A stretch of 64,000 nucleotides of DNA from Tomocerus qinae (GCA_020055645.1 CM034547.1:1922001-1986000); one strand, 5' to 3'; counted from the stretch's first letter, positions 9,469 through 21,500 are shown. Translations and numbers: made by a program. Notes: generated by a model from the letters alone, not told the origin.

Positions 9469-10087
9469 AAAACTCAATCTTTTTCAATTGCTTTTGTATT
9501 TCATAGTTATTATTATTGTACTTTGATTTTATATTGATTTTCATAGTTTATATTAATCAACTTTGATTTTCTTTTGATGTTGTTACACAATAGTAATAAA
9601 CTTTGATTTTCTGTTAATTTAAATACTTAGTATTAATTAATTTTAATTTTCTGTTGATTTTGATGGTCAGCATCAATCTATTTTGATTTTTCTGATTTTA
9701 ATAATCAATATTTATCAATTTAGATTTTCTGTTAGCTTCAATAATCAATGAAATTAATTTTGATTTTCTGTGGGTTTTGATAATCAATATTAATTAATTT
9801 TGATTTCCTGTGGATTTTGATAATCAATAACAATAAATTTTGTTTTTCTGTTGATTTTAATTCTCACTGTAAATCAATTTTGAATTTCTGTTTATGTTGA
9901 TACTCAATATTGATTTGTTTTTACCTTTTGTTGATTTTTATTTTGAGCTATGATCAGTATTGATCTAATTTGACTTACTTTTCATTTTAATAATCAAAAT
10001 AAATTTATTTCTACTATTATTCTACCTAAAATGTGCACACGGTTCCCTTTTACTCAGGCGAGCTTCTGTTACGGCTTGCTGTAGGTT
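9469..10087 (-). mobile_element. HINE-like element, copy E (minus strand, 3' truncated)
   Basis: Degenerate 40-bp units read on the minus strand (about 9490-9960), followed by the inverted 5' block 'ttttactcaggcgagcttctgttacggcttgctgtaggttttt' ending near 10087. No 3' unique region is present. Confidence 0.55.
9490..9960 (-). repeat. Degenerate 40-bp tandem array (copy E)
   Basis: Minus-strand version of the family unit ('ttttgattttctgttgattttgataatcaatattaa' on the plus strand), well decayed. Confidence 0.7.
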
Positions 10088-10189
10088 TTTGACATCCGGT
10101 TACTGCATACACTTGCGTTCAAGAGACAGTGACGATACCAAGTGACGATTGGACAACCGTACCTACTGACAACATCCCGGTCCATATAC

Positions 10190-10812
10190 TAATACGACAA
10201 TTTTCATAGTCAACATTAATCAATTTTGAATTTCGGTTGATTTTCATAGCCAACATTAATCAATTTTGAATTTCGGTTGATTTTCATAGTCAACATTAAT
10301 CAATTTTGAATTTCGGTTTATTTTCATAGTCAACATTAATCAATTTTGAATTTCGGTTGATTTTCATAGTCAACATTAATCAATTTTGAATTTCGGTTGA
10401 TTTTCATAGTCAACATTAATCAATTTTGAATTTCGGTTGATTTTCATAGTCAACATTAATCAATTTTGATTTTCTGTTGATTTTCATAGTAAACATTAAT
10501 CAATTTTGATTTTCTGTTGATTTTCATAGTCAACATTAATCCATTTTGATTTTCTGTTGATTTTCAGTCAACAATTATCAATTTTGATTGTATGTTGATT
10601 TTTCAAGTGATATAGCTTCGTTTCCCTATAATATCAATGTCTGAATTTTTAATATGTCGTAGCTATATATATATAATGACTCAGTTCTAAAAATTTGATC
10701 AAAATCCGTACTCTCGGTTTTCTGTTACGTGCGAGTACTTTTCGTCTACCAAAATGTGTACACGGCAACCTTTACTCAGGCGAGCTTCTGTTACGGCTTG
10801 CTGTAGGTTTTA
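10190..10812 (-). mobile_element. HINE-like element, copy F (minus strand, 3' truncated)
   Basis: Nine or so tidy 40-bp units (10195-10570) lead into the inverted 5' block: 'cgtacttttcgtctaccaaaatgtgtacacgg', 'ctttactcaggcgagcttctgttacggcttgctgtaggtttt'. It shares the 160-bp 5' region with copies 0 and B. Confidence 0.55.
10195..10575 (-). repeat. 40-bp minisatellite, about 9 units (copy F)
   Basis: Repeated plus-strand unit 'ttttcatagtcaacattaat' + 'caattttgaatttcggttga'. The first seven units are almost identical; the last two carry 'gattttctg' in place of 'gaatttcgg'. Confidence 0.9.
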
Positions 10813-11152
10813 ACTTATGATAGATTTTAGCCAGTAGGTTTTCGCGCCCGAAAGAGCAATGTAAATTGCAATCGTTATAAATATGTATTGATAGGTGTAA
10901 TCACCTTGGCACCTCCTCCCTCACTTGTCACTTATGTTGACCATGTTACCTTGGGGCATTAGCGGAGGGATACCATAAAGTAGGATCTTTTTGGGACTAT
11001 AAAGTATCTAACTCATGTCAGTTACTAAGACAATTTTTAGTAATTTTATTCAGAAACTCAGGCCCACCCATGTCCCATTTGATTTTCATGGGACAATTTC
11101 AAAATTGAATGGGGCTAGGCCAATTCCCCCAGCCTTAGACGGTTCTCTCCTT
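10813..11152. other. Short intergenic stretch without recognised features
   Basis: No coding region or clear repeat. The ORF-like stretch from 11015 runs into the palindromic element and is not supported. Confidence 0.5.
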
Positions 11153-11525
11153 TGGAAATCTCTGATGACTATCAAAATACATGTAAAAATTGCTTTACAC
11201 CTCTTGGAATTCTGTCTAAAGGTCTTACCCGATTTTCTTGTGTGGCACATTTTTGGAATCTTGAATATATTGTCAACCACCCCATTGTACAAAATATACG
11301 ATATGTTTACTCATTAATATATCTTATTGCGATTATAATTTTGTAAACGACAAAATCTGCTATAAAATTTAAATATCGTATATTTTGTACAATGGGGTGG
11401 TTGACAATATATTCAGGATTCCAAAAATGTGCCACACAAGAAAATCGAGTAAGAACTTTAGACAGAATTCCAAGAGTTGTAAAACAATTTTTACATGTAT
11501 TTTGGTAGTCATCAGAGATTTCCAA
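11153..11525. repeat. Foldback element, 373 bp
   Basis: Almost completely palindromic. It starts 'ggaaatctctgatgactatc' and ends 'gatgactaccaaaatacatg…' inverted ('gtagtcatcagagatttcc'); the arms of about 170 bp include 'ttcttgtgtggcacattttt' and 'caccccattgtacaaaatat'. The spacer is about 30 bp (11325-11355). The open frames read across it on both strands are artefacts of the symmetry. Confidence 0.8.
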
Positions 11526-11926
11526 ATTTAAAGGTACTGGGCTCTTAAATGTTTCTGTTACTCTGCCTCCCAACAAACTTTGGTATTGCCCAAGGTATTG
11601 CCCATTGCGGAATGGCACCATGTAAAAGTGCCTGAACTATGACGTCACTATCGTCATGACGTCATTAAGGCTCCGGTTCCTCTGACAATCATGAAAAAAG
11701 TTTCGAATTTCTAAAAACAAAGTAGGTTCCTAATGTTAGCCGAAACCCGCATCTTTAAACTAACGACACATTAAAGATGCATAGTAAATGAAATGAGGGG
11801 AAATAATCAAATGTGAGGGCCAATCTAATGAAATGGCATAAAGTACAATGAGTTCACAGTCGTAAGCAAATGAATGAATGATATTTTATGTCATTCTAAT
11901 CAAGGTTTCTACAGAAACTGTACCTC
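11526..11926. other. Intergenic stretch holding the empty site of the 98-bp element
   Basis: 11526-11560 is the inverted, uninterrupted version of the sequence surrounding the 98-bp element at 4044. The rest shows nothing recognisable. Confidence 0.5.
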
Positions 11927-12145
11927 TGTGGTAGGAGGTTAGTCAGTGTGCGAGTTTGCAATTTACAAATTCATTTTTCCCCTCTGGAGGACAAATCCTA
12001 TAATTTGTCCTCCACTGCTTGGATAGGATAAAGGACTGCCATTACTAACTACCATGGTGATTACAGGCAGGTGAATATAGAGGTGAAAAAAGTGAATTTG
12101 TAAATTGCAAACTCCCGCACTCACTAACCTCCTACCATATAGAGG
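11927..12145. repeat. Foldback element, about 220 bp
   Basis: Inverted arms 'gtggtaggaggttagt' with 'gagtttgcaatttacaaattca' (from 11927) and 'gaatttgtaaattgcaaact' with 'cactaacctcctacca' (to about 12140). The arms are about 60 bp and the centre contains a smaller hairpin, 'ggaggacaaat…atttgtcctcc'. Confidence 0.7.
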
Positions 12146-12446
12146 AATCTTGTCAAGGAATGTCAACAGGTTCAACTAGGCACTTTGCGTGAGATAAGGG
12201 ACAAATCGTACCAGTTGTCATTGCCAACAATCGGTTGATGGGCAAAAAACGTCCCCTATAGATATTCATTCAAGTGTCTAGCTCAACCCTCCTGATAAAG
12301 CAGAAAAGAAACCAAGGGATACCACGCCCATTAAAAATTCTTGATTCTATTGGTCTTATCACTTCCATCTGTCGGATGTTCTATGATCCGGTCAATTACG
12401 TGTCATTTTCAACTTTCCATTTTTGCGTAAATATGCTTTGCATTTC

Positions 12447-12733
12447 GATCAATATCTACCAAAGTTCTACTCCTATTTTATATTGAAATCAGAAACGTAT
12501 TCCCTTCAAGTTGAATTTAAAAAAATTAGATTATACGAGCTATTTATGTATTTTGTTAATTTTAAGTTGTGAAATCATGGCAAAAATCGACAAAAAAGTT
12601 TAACCATTTTTAACGGATAGGAGGCTAAAAATATTCATTTCTTTTTTTATTCAACTTGAAGGGAATACGTTTCTGATTTTAACCATGTACTGCATTATAA
12701 AATTGGAGTAGAACTTTGGTAGATATTGATGGA
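12447..12733. repeat. Foldback element, about 285 bp
   Basis: Arms 'atcaatatctaccaaagttctactcc' / 'ggagtagaactttggtagatattgat' and 'tcagaaacgtattcccttcaagttgaat' / its inverse (12638-12732). The spacer is about 120 bp. Confidence 0.75.
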
Positions 12734-13425
12734 AATGTAAAAAATGATTTACATGTATTTTGATAGTCCTTTGAGTTTTTCAAATCGTATATACCGGCCG
12801 CTTAACAGTTGTCTAGTATTGGGGATTCAGGATCACTTTGATCGTATGTTATAACACATAGCATAGAAAGGATACAGCAAAAAATTTGTTCAGGAGGTAT
12901 CTGTAACCAATACATTTCTATGGTAATTGCCAGTTTAACATGTGAAGGGTCTGTCCGCCCGTACTGGCTCTTGTAAAAGGGATTTTGATATCATCACTAG
13001 GCTGTTTCCTGCTGTGTGAAAAACAAGGAAATTTCTGATCCTCTTTCTTGACACGTTTTCGACAATTTTGCAGATTTTAATTATGCGATAAGTAATGATA
13101 ATTGAATCCCTTAGACGAATGACCTGTAAACTCAAATCGTAGATAAATTAGAAAAATTTTAATAATTTAATCCTTGACAACAAACAAATAAAACACCCGA
13201 AATCACTTGCGCAATTTGTCCAGCCAAACAAAACAACAAAAAATTATCAGTCCCTCTCTGGATATTAAAATTTGTTATTGCGGGCTGAATTTAGATAGCG
13301 TTTATAAGGGATTTTTTACTAATTTATTCCCAAATAACCAACATAAATGCAGAACGATTACCAGGATATTGGAATGGGACGGACGATCAATGGTGCAGTA
13401 TTGTAGCAAAGGTAGAGGTACAATA

Positions 13426-13502
13426 GGGACTTTTCTCAGAAAAAATCCCTTATAAATCTTCAGAAATCTACATAGCAAAATTCGCTAGTGGACTCTCCTT
13501 AT
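13426..13502 (-). repeat. Relic of a P-like terminal inverted repeat
   Basis: The sequence 'ttctcagaaaaaatccct' through 'ttcgctagtggactctcctt' matches the right arm of the P-like element near 3700-3775 with a few differences. It shows that another P-family copy once sat inside the element at 12797-15862. Confidence 0.7.
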
Positions 13503-14444
13503 ATACAATTATACAGCAATTATTATATTTTATCATCAATATTAAGCTCAATAAAATACCCTTAGGTTATGTCGAAAAAGAAGTAAAAAATAGTATGATG
13601 AGGAGGTAATGTGTTAGGTAGGATAATAGGCTATTTTGCAACTTTAGATTTTGGTCAAAATGGCGGAGATAGATTTACCTATTTCGTAAACCTTCTCAAC
13701 AGCAAAAGTAAAATGCCCAATCCATGGTGGAGCGCCCCACCCGGGTGGGGTAAAAAATAAAAGAATGGGGCGGGTGCACCCGCCCCATTCTTTTATTTGG
13801 TTCCCATCCCTTTTTTGTTTCTTTTTGGACCGTAATAATATAACAGCATAATAAAAGTATACCGTGGTAAGTATTATGCTGGAAAGTTAGATATTTATAT
13901 TATAGTTGAATGTCTTTGACTAAAATTCCCTCCTTCGCATCAATTTTGCCTACTAGTAATAAAAATGTAGCCAATCATAATATTATCACAATAATTTTTA
14001 TATTTGCATGGTCTGGGAATTCATGAGAAACTGGAGAAATCTTCCACTTTCAGCAATGGTGTTGGGTGTGCATTGTGTAGTGCAGTAGACTACAATAAGA
14101 ATGAGAAATTACTCCTGCGGTGGGAAGTCATATTTTGTGCTATTCATAGTCTTAATTACCATATTACATATCGCATAATTATTAAATCTGCAAAATTGTC
14201 GAAAACGTGTCAAGAAAGAGGATCAGAAATTTCCTTGTTTTTCACACAGCAGGAAACAGCCTAGTGATGATATCAAAATCCCTTTTACAAGAGCCAGTAC
14301 GGGCGGACAGACCCTTCACATGTTAAACTGGCAATTACCATAGAAATGTATTGGTTACAGATACCTTCTGAACAAATTTTTTGCTGTATCCTTTCTATGC
14401 TATGTGTTATAACATACGATCAAAGAGATCCTGAATCCCCAATA

Positions 14445-15839
14445 CTAAACCTATTATTTGCCTTTGGCAAATAGGTCTAGTCAGTTTGGCTTTAAAAAAT
14501 AGGGTCGGTTTTGCTCCTTCTCAAGGAGCAAATTATCCATGGTTATTATAACAAATAATAAATCACAACAGATTATTTCATTTCAAAATTTTATATGATT
14601 TTCATATACATTCACAAGGGGAATATTTATTGCAACATTTGACTTCTGCATTACAGTCGTTTGGTATCAGTATATATTATATACCTTTTAGCATATCATA
14701 TTACTACCACCATCCTAAGCTACACTTATCATATCATATGATACTACTCCACTCTATGAATAATAAACGTTATAATCATGTTATTGGATTAAATTTCAAA
14801 CTATGAAAACAACACAATAGAATAGATCATTTTAATTACTTGTTGTAAGGAGCAACTGTTGATACAACTACTATTATGTTGACACACAAAATAGACAGTA
14901 GGCATATTGAAAGGTTTAGTTATTGTAGATTTTTCGGTTATACATCATCAATATTGCAAGTCACTGCATAAAGAATTTATAAATTATAGAATTTCCGAAT
15001 AAATTATGGAATTTATTTTATTTATTTACCTACAATATTTTCCATTGTGTAAGAAAAGTGTGTAATGTCGATGTTCTGTGTGTAAATGGGACGCAAAAAG
15101 TGCTGCCGCTGAGAGTAGAAGAGCAAAATGGAAACACAGAGATAAATCCCTGTGTATGCAGCCATAGAGCCAATACATAAAACATAAAACAATACATATT
15201 GTCGTTCTGAAATTTTATAATTTATTCAGAAATTCTATAATTTATTCGGAAATTTTATAATTTATTCAGAAATTCTATAATTTATTCGGAAATTCTATAA
15301 TTTATAAATTCTTTATGCAGTGACTTGCAATATTGATGATGTATAACCGAAAAATCTACAATAACTAAACCTTTCAATATGCCTACTGTCTATTTTGTGT
15401 GTCAACATAATAGTAGTTGTATCAACAGTTGCTCCTTACAACAAGTAATTAAAATGATCTATTCTATTGTGTTGTTTTCATAGTTTGAAATTTAATCCAA
15501 TAACATGATTATAACGTTTATTATTCATAGAGTGGAGTAGTATCATATGATATGATAAGTGTAGCTTAGGATGGTGGTAGTAATATGATATGCTAAAAGG
15601 TATATAATATATACTGATACCAAACGACTGTAATGCAGAAGTCAAATGTTGCAATAAATATTCCCCTTGTGAATGTATATGAAAATCATATAAAATTTTG
15701 AAATGAAATAATCTGTTGTGATTTATTATTTGTTATAATAACCATGGATAATTTGCTCCTTGAGAAGGAGCAAAACCGACCCTATTTTTTAAAGCCAAAC
15801 TGACTAGACCTATTTGCCAAAGGCAAATAATAGGTTTAG
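14445..15839. mobile_element. 1.4-kb near-perfect palindromic element with TA duplication
   Basis: The ends are CTAAACCTATTATTTGCC and its exact inverse, flanked by TA (14443-14444 and 15840-15841). Each arm is about 560 bp; every stretch I compared was identical. The spacer (about 15006-15278) contains five 20-bp units 'ttcagaaattctataattta' at about 15210-15300. No transposase is present. The TA target duplication suggests mobilisation by a Tc1/mariner-type transposase. Transcription through it would give a very long double-stranded RNA hairpin. Confidence 0.85.
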
Positions 15840-16469
15840 TACTAGACAAGCTTAAGGACGCTGTTTACGTTGGTTGCTAACGAAAAAAATATAATTTCCA
15901 AAATTTAACCCGTCAATTGTCACATCCGAAACCCCATAGTTAACCTACCCGGCCATTCCACTACCTCAAGGGGAAGTTTTGGCAGTGCAATATTGATAAA
16001 CAAGATGCTATCAAGTCAATAACAAAATGAATTCCATGCGGCATAAACGGCCGTCTTATGGTATAATATTTGTAAATCTATTGGTTAGTACTTTGGTTAG
16101 TACTATATCACTATGACTACGGTGTCAATGCTTGTACTTGATGGCCGTTTATGTCACATGGACAATAGACATCTTTGATAGTAGTTATAACAACCATGGT
16201 TATAACTTAAACTTACAAGTATGAATGCATTGAAGCAAGATGCAAACAAAAAAGATTTTGTACTAAAGTATTTGTAATAACATTGCCAATGACGACAGGT
16301 GGAAATGCTACTATACAAGTCAGTATAGAAATCTTTATAATATAATACACTTCCCCGTTTCCTAGAAACTAATTTTTTGGAATTGCATTGACTTATGCCC
16401 TCGGTATTCCATCATCAGCAATTCGGGTCAACCTCCATGCATTTAAAATTCATCATAATATCTTTACAT

Positions 16470-16790
16470 CGACTGTTATAACTTCCGGAGGATCAGTCTG
16501 ATTTTTATGGGACCTACATTTTTGGAACCGTGGACTATCAAGGAACAAAAGTTACCATTCGGAATTTTGATATAGTTGTTTTAAATGCATTTAAAAAAAT
16601 CAAATTCCCAAAAAAATGAGTCATTTTTAGTTTTTTATAAAACGTTGATGTTTTTGGTCCATTTAAAGCAACTATATCAAAATTCCGAATGGTAACTTTT
16701 GTTCCTTGATAGTCCACGGTTCCAAAAATGTAGGTTCCATAAAAATCAGACTGATCCTCCGGAAGTTATAATAGTCGATGTAAAAGATTT
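16470..16790. repeat. Foldback element, about 320 bp
   Basis: Arms include 'cgactgttataacttccgg' / 'ccggaagttataatagtcg', 'cctacatttttggaaccgtggactatcaagg' and 'gttaccattcggaattttgatatagttg', each with its inverse. The spacer of about 60 bp is around 16590-16665. Confidence 0.8.
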
Positions 16791-16976
16791 TTTAACATGC
16801 ATTTTGATAGTCCCCTGTGGTTGCTATGCAGGGCCAAAGTGTAACCTTAACAGTAGTCTTTAGATCAATATTATCTTATTATCTTATATTAATATATTTA
16901 GTATCACACATTCAGTAGTTAATACTTGTAGAAAGATTTTTCATATTTGAACCAATTACCGTTTCAGTGAATAGGG

Positions 16977-18558
16977 ATGTCTTATAACTATCACGCTGGT
17001 CAAGTAAGTAAATAATAAATTGTATTAAAAGTACATGATTCCTAACAGTTGGCTATTGTTAACTAGCACGCACCCTTAAGTAAGCAGAGTCTTTAAAGCT
17101 GCTAGTGAAATCAAATCCCTTAATTTGTTATTAAGTAGAGGAGCTGCTTTATGGGAATGGCAATCTGTCTGTCTGGATAACTCAAGAACTGTTAAAGATA
17201 TTCAGTTCAAACTTCCTGTAAGTAATCAATGGATGAAAAGTGGTGTTTGAAAATGGGCAAAATCGAACACACCCATTGTTAGTGGGAGTGGTTCAAAACC
17301 TATAACATCAATATTAGTTCTACACTTCGTAGAACTTCATGAGATAGTTATCCGTTAAGTCATAGTCAGGTCGGGCTGGGTGATAAAGTTAAATGTCATG
17401 GGAAAATAGACCACCAAATGCTATGTGAAGTTGCAAAACATCATTAACTCTACCTTCGCTACTTTCTTACATGCATTTGAAATGGTTTGGTTTATTATGA
17501 TATCTACATACATCTAATCTAATTAATATTTAGTTTGAAGACCGATATAAACCGTCAAAGCTTGGAAATTGGTGTGCAGACAAATGCATCTGGCCTGGGC
17601 GATGTTGCATGATATCTGAAGACAATAAGATGAAAATGTGTTGCCACATACCGACGGGATTAACGAGATTTATCGCAGATGAACATGGACATCTTCTTCC
17701 AGGGACTAAACGAAACATACGAAAATCCCCCTGGGGAAAGTTTGCCACTCATGCATTTGACGATGCTCCGTTTGGATGCTTCGGTTACAAATGTCCAGGC
17801 ACAACATTGCAAACAATGCACATCGAACGACGTAATCAAAATACACTGATATAATAATAAGTATGAGTCAAGAATCTTCAGTGTAGATCCCTCAGCTAAT
17901 TTTAATATTTATTAATTCGGACTCTGGATCTTGAAGTTTCATTTGGTCGTTACTACATATATTTAGGCTGTTTAGAGTAATAAAATAAAATTTTCTGTTC
18001 CTAGTTGCCCCTAAAATAAAAACGAAACTTGAAAAGCACAAGAAATCGCCGAAAAGAAAACATCGTTCAAAAAGTCGTAATCAAAAGTCAACTCGTAATC
18101 AAGAGCACGATAAAAAGAGTCGCAGACGTCGTAACGTAGAAAGGTTTTCCACACCACAAGCAACAAGAGCCATTGAAGAACCCATGGAATCGACGAGTGC
18201 TGAAGGCCTGGACCTTCCACCACTCCAAGAGGCCGAAAGGCCAGAGGAAGAAAAGAAAAATTCAGATGTTGATAGAAATGATGCTAAAAAGCTGAGCCCC
18301 GATGCCAAGAAATTGAGCCCCGATGCCAAGAAATTGAGCACCGATGCCAAGAAATTGAGTACCAATGTTAAGAAGTTGAGTACGGAAAATGGGAAATCCC
18401 ATAAAGTTGACAAAGAGTTGAAACGACCACCGACATATGTTATTTCGGAAGAGGACTTCAGCACTGTGGAAGACAATGGCCTTATTGATTATGGCGCTAA
18501 TAGCGCTATTCTAACTGAAATATCTAAATCTAGTGGCAGCAGTCAGTCTAGTCAGTAA
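16977..18558 (+). CDS. Cfap126: Flattop / CFAP126-like ciliary protein
   Basis: Three exons: 16977-17003, 17534-17831, 18005-18558, with GT-AG introns and matching phases (0, then 1), giving about 292 residues. Exon 1 encodes MSYNYHAGQ, like the start of vertebrate Flattop (MATNYSANQ). Exon 2 opens FEDRYKPSKLGNW, then carries the family core FIADEHGHLLPG and KSPWGKF. Flattop is a cilium and basal-body protein, needed for basal body positioning in multiciliated cells and reported as an axonemal microtubule-associated protein. In an arthropod it would act in sperm flagella or sensory cilia (inference). The C-terminal half is lysine/serine-rich and disordered, with six tandem copies of a K-K-L-S heptad-like unit (about 18280-18400). 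A candidate AATAAA lies at 18829. The core match is strong; the tail shows no homology I recognise. Confidence 0.85.
18280..18386 (+). repeat. In-gene tandem repeat encoding DAKKLS(P/T) units
   Basis: Six near-identical 21-bp units ('gatgccaagaaattgagc' type) in exon 3 of the Flattop-like gene. Units 2-4 are almost identical in DNA, so recent slippage is likely. Confidence 0.85.
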
Positions 18559-21500
18559 ATCAGGCGAAAAAGATAAATTGGTCCAGGCTTAACATCCTTG
18601 CACAGTACAAATCGCAGTTACAGGCGAAAAGGAGAAATCAACGATGCAGCCCCAAAATTTGGAACAAAAATTGATTTTCCAGACATTTGTCATTTAGGTA
18701 ACAGTACGGAAGTTATGAGTCAGGGTACAACAAATATTTCATTTATCCTCAAGGCTTATGTCATATCATTAAATTAAGGTTAACCAAAAATGAAACCGAT
18801 TTTGTATTAGAAATCAGTTATCTATTTTAATAAAGCTAAAAGACTGAAATTCTATGCCTCCATCTACTTAGCTTCAGTAAGACTGGTGACTAGTAAGCAG
18901 TTGATCTTTAAATTAAATGCAACCAAAATCAATATTTGTATTGTATGGACAGACATGTTTAGCAATGAAGTAGTTGTTGTGTAGTAGACAGTATAGTATA
19001 AGAAGATAAGTTTAGTTGTATCTTGAATGCTACTTCAACGTGAGTGTGTTCATGAATTCAGACGATATGAACTTAAAGGTCAACAAATTTAGTGTTTTTA
19101 TTCCACAATTAACATAATAAGTTATGCCTGTCATGAATTTATTTTATTCGAGTTCGTGTAGCTTAATGGGTTTCGAATTTGACTTTGATTTTGTCTGCAC
19201 ATCAATGTTCTCCGGTTTCCAATTCTCTTTGATTCTGCCAATCACAATTTGAGTTTCGAAGACGTAGAATCGAACTATGCAAACCAAAGGTTAAACAAAC
19301 TTTATCCTGTTTTTCAACTACATGTTGCCCAATTAGAGTTGGGAACGGTTAATTTACACCTTCAGAAACGAAATATTATATGGATCTACGTATGTTTTAA
19401 TTCTATTCCCGTGAATTGTATCACAATCATCTCGATGGCACATAGATTTGTGCAAAATTGTTTATTCAGTACTAACCATTAAAGAAAAAAATCTCCCGTG
19501 TGTCCATTAGATTGTTTCTTACTCTTACAATAAAAATTTAGCCAGAATTTCATAATTTCCAAACGTTTGTACGACATCTGTTAAAGTCAGTTAGCGATGA
19601 TTTCATCTTTGTCAAATGGGGGAACTAGTAACCGATATTTGGTTTAATTTTTTGGCAGAGGAAAAGAATTTCACAAATGGGATACACAAAAGTTTGATTC
19701 AAAATCGACTACACTCAATTTCGACGAAATTTTTTTTTCCATTATTTTTGGCCGGAAATCCACACCAAAAAATATAATACCCTATATAAATATGTTGAAA
19801 TCCTTAAACGGCGATTTTCAACATTTTATGACATTATAAATGGGTGAAATCTTTACTATAATATAGACGCAAAGAAGCGCATGGGCATAAATAATTCGGT
19901 AGGTATCCGTGTCGGTTTGTATGTATCAGATCTTTGTGTTCATTTTACTCATAAGCCAATAAAACAGACCTAGATAGTGGGCGCGACTCGAAAGTGGCCA
20001 ATAAATATTCATGGTAAACTCACTGTATAGCTTTGTTTATTACAGGGATTGCGCCCTGCGTCTGGCTAGTAATATAATAAAGGGAATGGGTAATAAACTA
20101 CAGCAGGGTGTGTCTAGTTGGAAGAATCCGAAGGTAAGTTGGCAGGAGGCGAAGAGAAAAATTTCTTTTTTAAATTTCGTGCTCGCCGGCTTTTATATTT
20201 CCGTCTGTAAACGGATGAAATCGATCACACTTCCTGACCGAAGAGAGCAAAAAATAGCTAAAAATTGATGTCGCTTTGGTCCTTCGTATCGTACATTTTG
20301 AAAACTGACATGTTCTGTGAAACTATTAAATGGGTTTCAATCTTACCCTGCTATTGAAGTTCAAGGACACTTCAAAATAAGCCAATATCACCCCCAACGG
20401 GGGAAATGGGTGAAAACCTAAAGATCGATATAACTCCAGTTCTGTTATCAGAGGTCAAGGGGTCAAAATAAACTTTCAGAATTTTCGTTTCCGATGTCTA
20501 ATTACATTGATTATTTTGCACACCGTGGCGGATCTAATACATTAGGTAAGCCTGGCTTTGAGCTGTTGGAATTAGACCGCATATTGTGAGTTTGACCATA
20601 TTCCCTTCGGCCTTATGCTATCTTCCCTTCTGACTTATGCCCATTTCCTTTTGCTTCATGCTAATTTCCTTTAGCCTGAAACTTTCCTTCGGCTAATAAT
20701 TGACTTCAATGTCGCATCATCGGCTACTTTTCTTCTGCTTCTGCCAACTTACTTTCGGATTCTTCTAACTTATCATACCCATTACCGCGTGAAATTGTAT
20801 ATCAGAAGCATAAAACATGGGATGTGGTCACACAACACTCGAACTTGTATGTACCTCTCTCTCAGAGCCAGACAGCTCTAGAAGATCGTGTATTGCCATA
20901 CTAATGCCATATCAATATGGTGTTAATATTCAAAAATTTGTAAGCAAAAACATCACTGCCTACCAATCAGCGGTATTTTTTTTATATATCCCAGCAATAC
21001 CTAAGCGTAATAAAATATTATAAACATATACCTAAATATCAGTAAGCGAATCAACATTAACATTGGGGAACAATGATATAAAGTGTTTAATGGATGTACA
21101 GAATATATATCACTACGCTCAGCGAGCTTTTAGGTTTTTAAATGCTTGGAAATGTATGGTATTTAGTTTATCGACTCTTTCTTTTCAGAAGAAGAGACGA
21201 ATTTTTAGAGGCAAAATAATTTCACGTTTACTACCGACTCGAACCTTCATCTCTGCGTGGCGCAACTGATATTGTATAGAGATTTGAGCAATCATTGGTG
21301 TACTCGGTAGAAATAATTAAACTAGGAAAAATAGTTAAAACTGTCTTACAAGGTCTATATAATATTATTAACGGTATCTCGTTGAAAATTATTACCTGTC
21401 TTTCAGAATTATTTTTATGTAGGAGATTAGAATAGATAGGCTAATGACTGATTTTATAATCTTTTCGGACTTAAGTACGCCAATTAAAATGCTAGCGTCA

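Larger units (their letters stand above)
12797..15862. mobile_element. Older element with ~300-bp inverted arms, disrupted by a palindrome
   Basis: Left arm about 12800-13105; right arm 14161-14444 plus the terminal piece after 15839. The arms share for example 'ttgtctagta' + 'ttggggattcagg', 'caaggaaatttctgatcctc' and 'ttgacacgttttcgacaatt'. A 1395-bp palindrome is inserted in the right arm: removing it and one copy of TA restores 'ccccaataCTAGACAA' to match the left end. The interior (about 13110-14160) contains a P-like terminal fragment and a GC-rich hairpin ('gcgccccacccgggtggggt … gcgggtgcacccgcccc', about 13730-13790). The outermost base on each side is uncertain. Confidence 0.7.

Noticed and set aside
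11015-11621. Several open frames on both strands around 11.0-11.6 kb
   Set aside because: They are mirror images created by the palindrome at 11153-11525; no protein motif.
13730-13795. GC-rich hairpin as a possible terminator or structured RNA
   Set aside because: It is a short complementary pair inside a transposon remnant; no transcript or conserved RNA structure can be inferred.
20011-20268. 85-codon plus-strand frame
   Set aside because: No motif, no splice neighbours, and no family recognised; length is within chance for AT-rich DNA.
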